NCBI GenBank assembly: GCA_937895955.1
Contig: CALAZI010000225.1
Span: 1-10,389 of the forward strand
Source: an uncultured Alphaproteobacteria bacterium
GTDB lineage: Bacteria > Pseudomonadota > Alphaproteobacteria > Caulobacterales > Parvularculaceae
Length of the DNA stretch: 10,389 nt
Direction of reading: 5' to 3'
Shown: positions 6,195-10,389 of the stretch, piece by piece
Position numbering within the stretch: position 1 is the first letter of the stretch
Layout: each line of letters opens with the position of its first letter
The notes under the pieces: generated by a model
Database searches by the model: none
Told to the model about the DNA's origin: nothing
What the model saw: only the letters and a program-made list of their open reading frames with translations
Made by a program: the position numbers and the translations under genes

Positions 6195-7916
6195 ATGCGA
6201 CAGGCAGGAGGCGGTTTCGCCTGGGAACGCGCGCTGCTCATCGTCGCGCTCGCCGGCATCGCGCTCGGCTCTCTCGTCGCTGTCTCGATCCCGGCCGGCC
6301 TCGGCTGGGACTTCGCCAATTATTACGACGCCGGCCACAAGGCGCTCGTCGGCGAAACCGTCAATCTTTATGACGAACAAGCGCTGATCGACGGCCAACC
6401 GCCGCAGAGCAATATGCTGTTCCTGTCGGCGCCGATATCGAGTTTCTTTTACGCGCCGCTCGCGCTGTTCGATCCGCCGGCGGCGCTCTTCCTGTTCAAG
6501 GTTGAGAATGTCGTCGCGCTCCTGCTGGCGCTCGGCGTCCTCTTCTATTCGCTGCGCGCGCATGTGCGCGAGGAAGACCAGCTTTCCTTCGCCGCGCTCT
6601 TTTTCGCCGCCGCGCTGCTTTTTCAGCCTTTCTGGACTGTGTTTCGCGTCGGCGGCCAGGTGACGCCGACGATCATGCTGCTGCTCGCCGTCGGCGCGCT
6701 GTTTCACTCGGGCCGGCGCTTTGCGCTGTCCGCGCTTTGCTTTTCGATGATCGTGCTGATCAAGCCGGTCTTCCTGCCGGGCGCAGCCTTCCTCGCCTTC
6801 GCTTCGGGCCGGCGCTTCTTCATCGTTTCGCTGCTGACGGGGCTTTCGATCGCCGCCCTTTCCGTCGCGCTTTTGGGTTTTGACCTGCATCTCGCGTTCG
6901 TCGAGCGCATGCTGCTCGAAGGCGGACGCGCCTGGCCGTCGCATTACAACAGCGCCTTGACGAGCGCGCTCAATCATCTCGTTCCGGATCAGTGCGACGC
7001 GGCCGGTTTTTGCCGCGTCGGGGGACCGGCGGCGATCGCGTCAACGCTCATCCGGGCGGGCGCCGTCATCGCGCTCATCGCGCTTTACCTGCGCGCCTGG
7101 CGCGGCGGCATGCCTGAAAGCCCGCGCCTTCACCTCGCCTGGATGCTGGCAGCGATCCTGCCGGTCATGGCGACGCCGATCGTCTGGGCGCATTATCTCT
7201 CGGTCGTTTTCCTGCTCGTCGCCTTCATCATCGCCATGCGGCGCGAATTTGCGAAACCCGCGCTTTATCTCCTCGCAGCGCTTGTCGTCTTTTCCGTCGG
7301 CCAGAACCTCATTTTCATTCTGAAAATCGTCGCGATGACCGGCATGGACGGCCAGGGCGAGCAGATCGCCATGGGATTGTTCAAGAGCGTTCCCCTATGG
7401 CTGACGCTTGCGCTTTTCGTCGCGTATGGGCGTTCAATCATCAACGCCTATCGAACGCCGTCCTGGACGACTCTCGGCGACGATTTCGGACTGACCGGCG
7501 CCGCCGCGCGCCTTTCGGCCGATCCGCGCATCCGCTTCATCTTCACCGGCGGCTCGCTCGCCGTTCTCAACTGGCTTTTGCGTTTTCCGTTAAGCGCGGC
7601 GATGCCCTATGAGGCGGCGGTCATCCTGTCCGCGACCGCGATGACGGTCGTCGGATTTTTTCTCTATCGCGAATTCGTCTTTCAGTCGTCCTCGCCCGAC
7701 ATCAGACGGCAGATAGTTCTTTTCATGCTCGTCAGCGCCGGCGCCGTCGCCGTGACGGCGGCCGTCTCGGCGACCGCGAGCGATTTTCTGGAAGGCGTGG
7801 CGACGCTCCGGCGCGCCGAAGCCGAAGCCTTCGGCCATATTATCGGCATCGCCGCGGCGGCGGTCTGGAATTTTCTCGGACACCGCTATGTCACATTCGC
7901 AAAGAAAGCGGCCTGA
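6195..7916 (+). CDS. GT87-type membrane glycosyltransferase fused to a GtrA-like domain
   Basis: The protein has 573 residues and many transmembrane segments. Residues 1-420 fit the GT87 (DUF2029) family of GT-C enzymes, which transfer sugars from polyprenyl-phosphate donors on the outer face of the inner membrane. TM1 is about 12-32. The first periplasmic loop has GWDFANYYDAGHKAL with D39, the likely catalytic Asp. VLIKPVFLPGA (K190, P191) and TPIVWAHYLSVVFLLVAF (328-344) are characteristic later motifs. Residues 445-570 match a GtrA domain: RFIFTGGSLAVLNWLL, GFFLYREFVF and WNFLGHRYVTF, with four membrane helices. GtrA-like proteins are thought to handle or flip polyprenyl-phosphate sugars. 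The fusion therefore suggests donor handling and sugar transfer in one polypeptide, perhaps for cell-envelope polysaccharide or glycolipid. The acceptor is unknown and no glycan cluster is nearby. The stop lies in the loop of a bidirectional terminator. Confidence 0.85.
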   Translation: MRQAGGGFAWERALLIVALAGIALGSLVAVSIPAGLGWDFANYYDAGHKALVGETVNLYDEQALIDGQPPQSNMLFLSAPISSFFYAPLALFDPPAALFLFKVENVVALLLALGVLFYSLRAHVREEDQLSFAALFFAAALLFQPFWTVFRVGGQVTPTIMLLLAVGALFHSGRRFALSALCFSMIVLIKPVFLPGAAFLAFASGRRFFIVSLLTGLSIAALSVALLGFDLHLAFVERMLLEGGRAWPSHYNSALTSALNHLVPDQCDAAGFCRVGGPAAIASTLIRAGAVIALIALYLRAWRGGMPESPRLHLAWMLAAILPVMATPIVWAHYLSVVFLLVAFIIAMRREFAKPALYLLAALVVFSVGQNLIFILKIVAMTGMDGQGEQIAMGLFKSVPLWLTLALFVAYGRSIINAYRTPSWTTLGDDFGLTGAAARLSADPRIRFIFTGGSLAVLNWLLRFPLSAAMPYEAAVILSATAMTVVGFFLYREFVFQSSSPDIRRQIVLFMLVSAGAVAVTAAVSATASDFLEGVATLRRAEAEAFGHIIGIAAAAVWNFLGHRYVTFAKKAA

Positions 7917-7938
7917 GGGTCTTACGCGGCGGCTTTTT
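7904..7938. terminator. Probable bidirectional terminator between convergent genes
   Basis: AAAGC-G-GCC (7905-7913) can pair with GGC-G-GCTTT (7928-7936) as a 9-position stem with one G-G mismatch and a 14-base loop. Five T follow on the + strand (7934-7938), and A-rich DNA (7901-7907) supplies T residues on the - strand. The loop contains both stop codons, TGA 7914-7916 (+) and TAA 7924-7922 (-). Confidence 0.5.
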
Positions 7939-8755
7939 CAACCAGTTTCAGGAACGCTTCAGGCGTCGTCGCCTTTTCGATGTCGCGCGCGGAAACAATG
8001 ACGCCCCAGTTTTTCGCAATCGCCTCATAGCGCGGCGCGCGCCAGTCGATGAGGCGCGCAAAGCCCCAGCGGATGAAGCCGTCCGGATCGACCTTGCCTT
8101 CGTCAACGCCCTTCGCGGCGAGATAATCTTCCCAGATGCGTTTCAGGAACGCCTCATTGTAATACATCGGCTTCGGCGCTTTTGCGAAACGCGCCTTGAG
8201 CGCTTCGGCGTGCGCGTCATCGCCCCTGATGAAAACGATGAGGCAGGATTTCGAAAGCGCTTTGAGGACCGGATCATTCGGATCGTCAGGCGCGACGACC
8301 TCGCAAATCGAGCCGCCTGTGTCGCAGATGAAGCGGTCATAGCCGTAGATCGTCTTCGCTTTTTCTATGAAAAGCGGCGTGTCGAGCAGGGCGGCGATTT
8401 CCGCCTCGCGATGAAGGCGCTGGCGGCGCAGATATTCTTCGAACGGGATGCCGCCCTTGTCGGGATCGCCCGGCTTGCCGAGCCAGGTCGACAGGGGCGC
8501 GAGATTTTCAAAAGTGATATTCGAGGAAATGTAGATTGAATCGCTCAACAGCATGTCGCGCAGCAAGGGCGCCTTCATCGCTTCGCGCTTGAACTCATCG
8601 ACGATCGCCTCGCCGAGATAGCGCGTGCCGATGCGGTAATCGATCGAATAATGGAACCAGTTCGCCTCGCGGCGCAGCATGGCGCCGACGCGCGTCTTGC
8701 CGACGCCCGACATTCCCATCACCGCGATCGGCATTCCCGTCTTGTAGTCAGCCAT
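7922..8755 (-). CDS. P-loop ATPase/kinase-like protein of unknown function
   Basis: The protein has 277 residues, with no signal peptide or membrane segment, so it is cytoplasmic. A clear Walker A motif GMSGVGKT spans residues 14-21 right after a beta strand (PIAVM). A hydrophobic strand ending in an acidic residue, YDRFICDTGGSICEVV (D145), is the likely Walker B. LIVFIRGDDAHAEALKARF is a further core strand and helix, and the arrangement resembles small nucleoside or shikimate kinase-type P-loop folds. Residues 33-125 form an insert with many charged and aromatic residues. The substrate cannot be named. It lies 76 bases downstream of the amidohydrolase gene on the same strand and may be in one operon with it. 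The start is the only plausible one: all codons between it and the upstream purine-rich site are sense codons that do not start translation. Confidence 0.8.
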   Translation of the reverse strand: MADYKTGMPIAVMGMSGVGKTRVGAMLRREANWFHYSIDYRIGTRYLGEAIVDEFKREAMKAPLLRDMLLSDSIYISSNITFENLAPLSTWLGKPGDPDKGGIPFEEYLRRQRLHREAEIAALLDTPLFIEKAKTIYGYDRFICDTGGSICEVVAPDDPNDPVLKALSKSCLIVFIRGDDAHAEALKARFAKAPKPMYYNEAFLKRIWEDYLAAKGVDEGKVDPDGFIRWGFARLIDWRAPRYEAIAKNWGVIVSARDIEKATTPEAFLKLVEKAAA

Positions 8756-8779
8756 CTCTCGCCCGCTCGCCGCCGAATT

Positions 8780-8786
8780 CTCCTTA
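8780..8786 (-). promoter_or_regulatory. Distant Shine-Dalgarno-like site before the ATPase gene
   Basis: On the - strand this reads TAAGGAG, a near-perfect anti-16S match, but 24 bases separate it from the ATG at 8755. The in-between codons contain no start codon in that frame. Immediately before the ATG there is only GCGAGAG. The role is unclear. Confidence 0.3.
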
Positions 8787-8831
8787 GCGGCAAATCGAGC
8801 TTCGCGGCAATTCGTAAATCAATGGCGAGCG

Positions 8832-10292
8832 TCAGCCGCCATTGGCGCGGAAATTGAGGAATTCGCGGCGCGTTTTCGGGCCGTGCGTGGCGAAGGAGGG
8901 GTTCGGCCGTTCGAGATAGGCGTGGCGGCGCTGTTCAAGCGTATCGCGCGCGGCGCGCTTTTTGACCTCGTCGAGCGACACGCCGTAGGGCGTCGTCGCA
9001 TTGAGGCCGAAAATCTTCGCCTTGAGGCGGCGCGTCAGTTCCGCATAGCCGTAGCGCTGGCGAAATTCCGGCGAGATTTCAAAGGCGCGAAAGGCCTGGA
9101 TCTGGTCCTGGGGCGAGCCGTACCAGATCGAATCCGTTCCCCACAGAACATTATCCTCGCCGCAATAGGCGATGAGCTTGCCGAGCGCGTGCGCGGCCTG
9201 TTCCGGATCGCGCATCAGAAATCGCCAGGTGCTGCCAAGCTCGGCGTAGACGTTGGAATTCGGCGCGACGCCCGCATCGAGCAGCGACTGGCAAAGCACG
9301 TCAATCCCCGCCGCCTTGCCGGCGCCGGGGGTGAACGCCTCTTCTTTCGTCGGAATGTCGAAACCGGAATGATAGAGAATGAAATTGATGTCCGGATGGC
9401 GGCGCGCCGCCTCGCCGATATCGGCGCAGGTCGAATGTTCGAATGAATTCGGCCCGAAAGAAAGCCCCTTGTGGATCGCAATGTTCCGGACGCCGAGCTT
9501 TTTCGCTTTTGCGATCATGCGCTCGCCGACATCGTCGGTCATGTAAAAGCCTTTGCCGTCCGGTCCCCATTGCGTATAGGTCTTCCACGCCGCGATCGGA
9601 AACTCCGCGGCGAGGCGATCCATATCCTCGATATCGCCCGCCTGATTCGGATTGACCCGTCCGTGCAGCATCAGGCGATGATCGCCGTCCATCGCGTCGA
9701 CGATGCGTCGCGTCGCATCCGCCTCTTCAATCGTCAGCGGCTCGTTTTCGCGCGTTGAAGGAACGAAACTCAAAACGATCATGTCGGTGTCTGAATCGAG
9801 GAAAACATCCTTGATGAACTCCTCCGGACCAAGGCATTGCAGCGCCTTTTCATTATCCGGTTCCGCCGCGATGCAGGCGTTTGGAAAGGCGCGAAAACCG
9901 GCGCGGCCGGCTTTCGCCGCTTCAAGCCAGGCGCCGTTAGGGTTCACATAATGGCCCTGCACGTCGAAGATGAATTCATCGCCGCCGAGCGCGTCGAGCG
10001 CAGCGTCGACGTCAAGCGCGGCTTCCTTGGGCAGCTTGAACGCGCCGCCTTTCTTGCCGGCCGCGGCGTTCGCCTCATTGACGGCGATGAGCGTCGTCGC
10101 CGCGCCGCAGGCGGAAATCATGAAGTCGCGGCGCTTTAGGCCGAGTTTTCGCGCATTGGCGTCCGCGTTTTTAAGCGCGTCGGCGTTCGCCGCGAGATTG
10201 CGTTTGTCGAGCGGCACGGGCGCGAATTCGCCGTTGCTCGTCGTATCGATTCGGATCGGCAGTCTCAAACCCTCCGGGTCGCGGTCTGTCAT
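8832..10292 (-). CDS. Tat-exported amidohydrolase-2 family metal-dependent hydrolase
   Basis: The protein has 486 residues. Residues 53-58 are K-R-R-D-F-M, followed by a weakly hydrophobic stretch (ISACGAATTLIAV) and ANAAA, a Tat signal with an unusually long n-region of about 52 residues. The ATG at 10292 has AGGAG at 10302-10306 with 9-base spacing, which supports this start. The rest is an amidohydrolase TIM barrel (PF04909-like). Its landmarks are FIFDVQGHYVNP (Q112, H114), LMLHGRVNP, IAIHKGLSFGP (H274), FILYHSGFDIP (H308) and VLWGTDSIWYGSPQDQI (D387). The usual first H-x-H metal motif reads Q-G-H here. Relatives hydrolyse or decarboxylate aromatic and lactone substrates (ACMSD-like), but the substrate cannot be assigned. 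Periplasmic location follows from the Tat signal. The last 15 residues contain a second RR motif (TRREFLNF) of unknown meaning. The ATPase gene follows on the same strand. Confidence 0.88.
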   Translation of the reverse strand: MTDRDPEGLRLPIRIDTTSNGEFAPVPLDKRNLAANADALKNADANARKLGLKRRDFMISACGAATTLIAVNEANAAAGKKGGAFKLPKEAALDVDAALDALGGDEFIFDVQGHYVNPNGAWLEAAKAGRAGFRAFPNACIAAEPDNEKALQCLGPEEFIKDVFLDSDTDMIVLSFVPSTRENEPLTIEEADATRRIVDAMDGDHRLMLHGRVNPNQAGDIEDMDRLAAEFPIAAWKTYTQWGPDGKGFYMTDDVGERMIAKAKKLGVRNIAIHKGLSFGPNSFEHSTCADIGEAARRHPDINFILYHSGFDIPTKEEAFTPGAGKAAGIDVLCQSLLDAGVAPNSNVYAELGSTWRFLMRDPEQAAHALGKLIAYCGEDNVLWGTDSIWYGSPQDQIQAFRAFEISPEFRQRYGYAELTRRLKAKIFGLNATTPYGVSLDEVKKRAARDTLEQRRHAYLERPNPSFATHGPKTRREFLNFRANGG

Positions 10293-10389
10293 GCGTCTCG
10301 TCTCCTGAGTTTCAGACGAACGCTAGCATGGCGGCGCGCGGCGGCGCTGCGGTTTGTCGCGCTGACGGCTCGCTTCATCGCGCTGCGTC

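Noticed and set aside
6153..6977. 274-codon - strand open frame opposite the glycosyltransferase gene
   Set aside because: The translation is a low-complexity Arg/Glu/Gln-rich stretch, the usual antisense image of membrane-protein codons. It has no domain and no ribosome-binding site that stands out.
8883..9446. 187-codon + strand open frame opposite the amidohydrolase
   Set aside because: It has no recognisable motif and is fully contained in a well-supported gene on the other strand.

Overview
The window looks like a chromosomal segment of a GC-rich Gram-negative alphaproteobacterium. The evidence is strong G/C bias at third codon positions, a lipoprotein signal, a Tat signal, an aerobic ubiquinone gene and very compact gene packing. 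The genus cannot be determined from the sequence alone. The window carries eight genes and no RNA genes, insertion sequences or CRISPR arrays that I can see.

Left part (1-4596, + strand). The window opens inside ubiD, whose C-terminal 153 codons are present and which is followed by a likely intrinsic terminator. After a 215-base gap comes a two-gene unit with a 4-base stop/start overlap. The first gene (678-2684) encodes a predicted outer-membrane lipoprotein with a MACPF/SNTX-like pore-forming region, a helical middle and a C-terminal ricin-type beta-trefoil. The second gene (2681-4567) encodes an exported ComEC-like metallo-beta-lactamase-fold protein with a long charged coiled-coil tail and no transmembrane channel domain. 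Translational coupling and export signals on both proteins suggest that they act together at or outside the cell surface. I know of no named system with this composition, so this pair is the best candidate here for something undescribed.

Middle part (4576-6066). A PadR-family repressor on the - strand is divergent from a DoxX-family membrane protein and a DUF2306 membrane protein on the + strand. The 53-base gap between the divergent starts holds a perfect 11-bp inverted repeat with a 1-base centre. It lies between a consensus -35 and a plausible -10 for the + strand, and it contains a -10-like box for the - strand. This is a clear candidate operator for PadR autoregulation and control of the DoxX/DUF2306 genes.

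Right part (6195-10389). A large membrane protein fuses a GT87-type polyprenyl-phosphate-sugar-dependent glycosyltransferase to a GtrA-type membrane domain. It converges on a P-loop ATPase/kinase-like protein, and both stop codons lie in the loop of a probable bidirectional terminator. Upstream of the ATPase, on the same strand, is a Tat-exported amidohydrolase-2 family metal-dependent hydrolase. These two - strand genes may form an operon. The last 83 bases (10307-10389), upstream of the amidohydrolase ribosome-binding site, hold no feature I can support.
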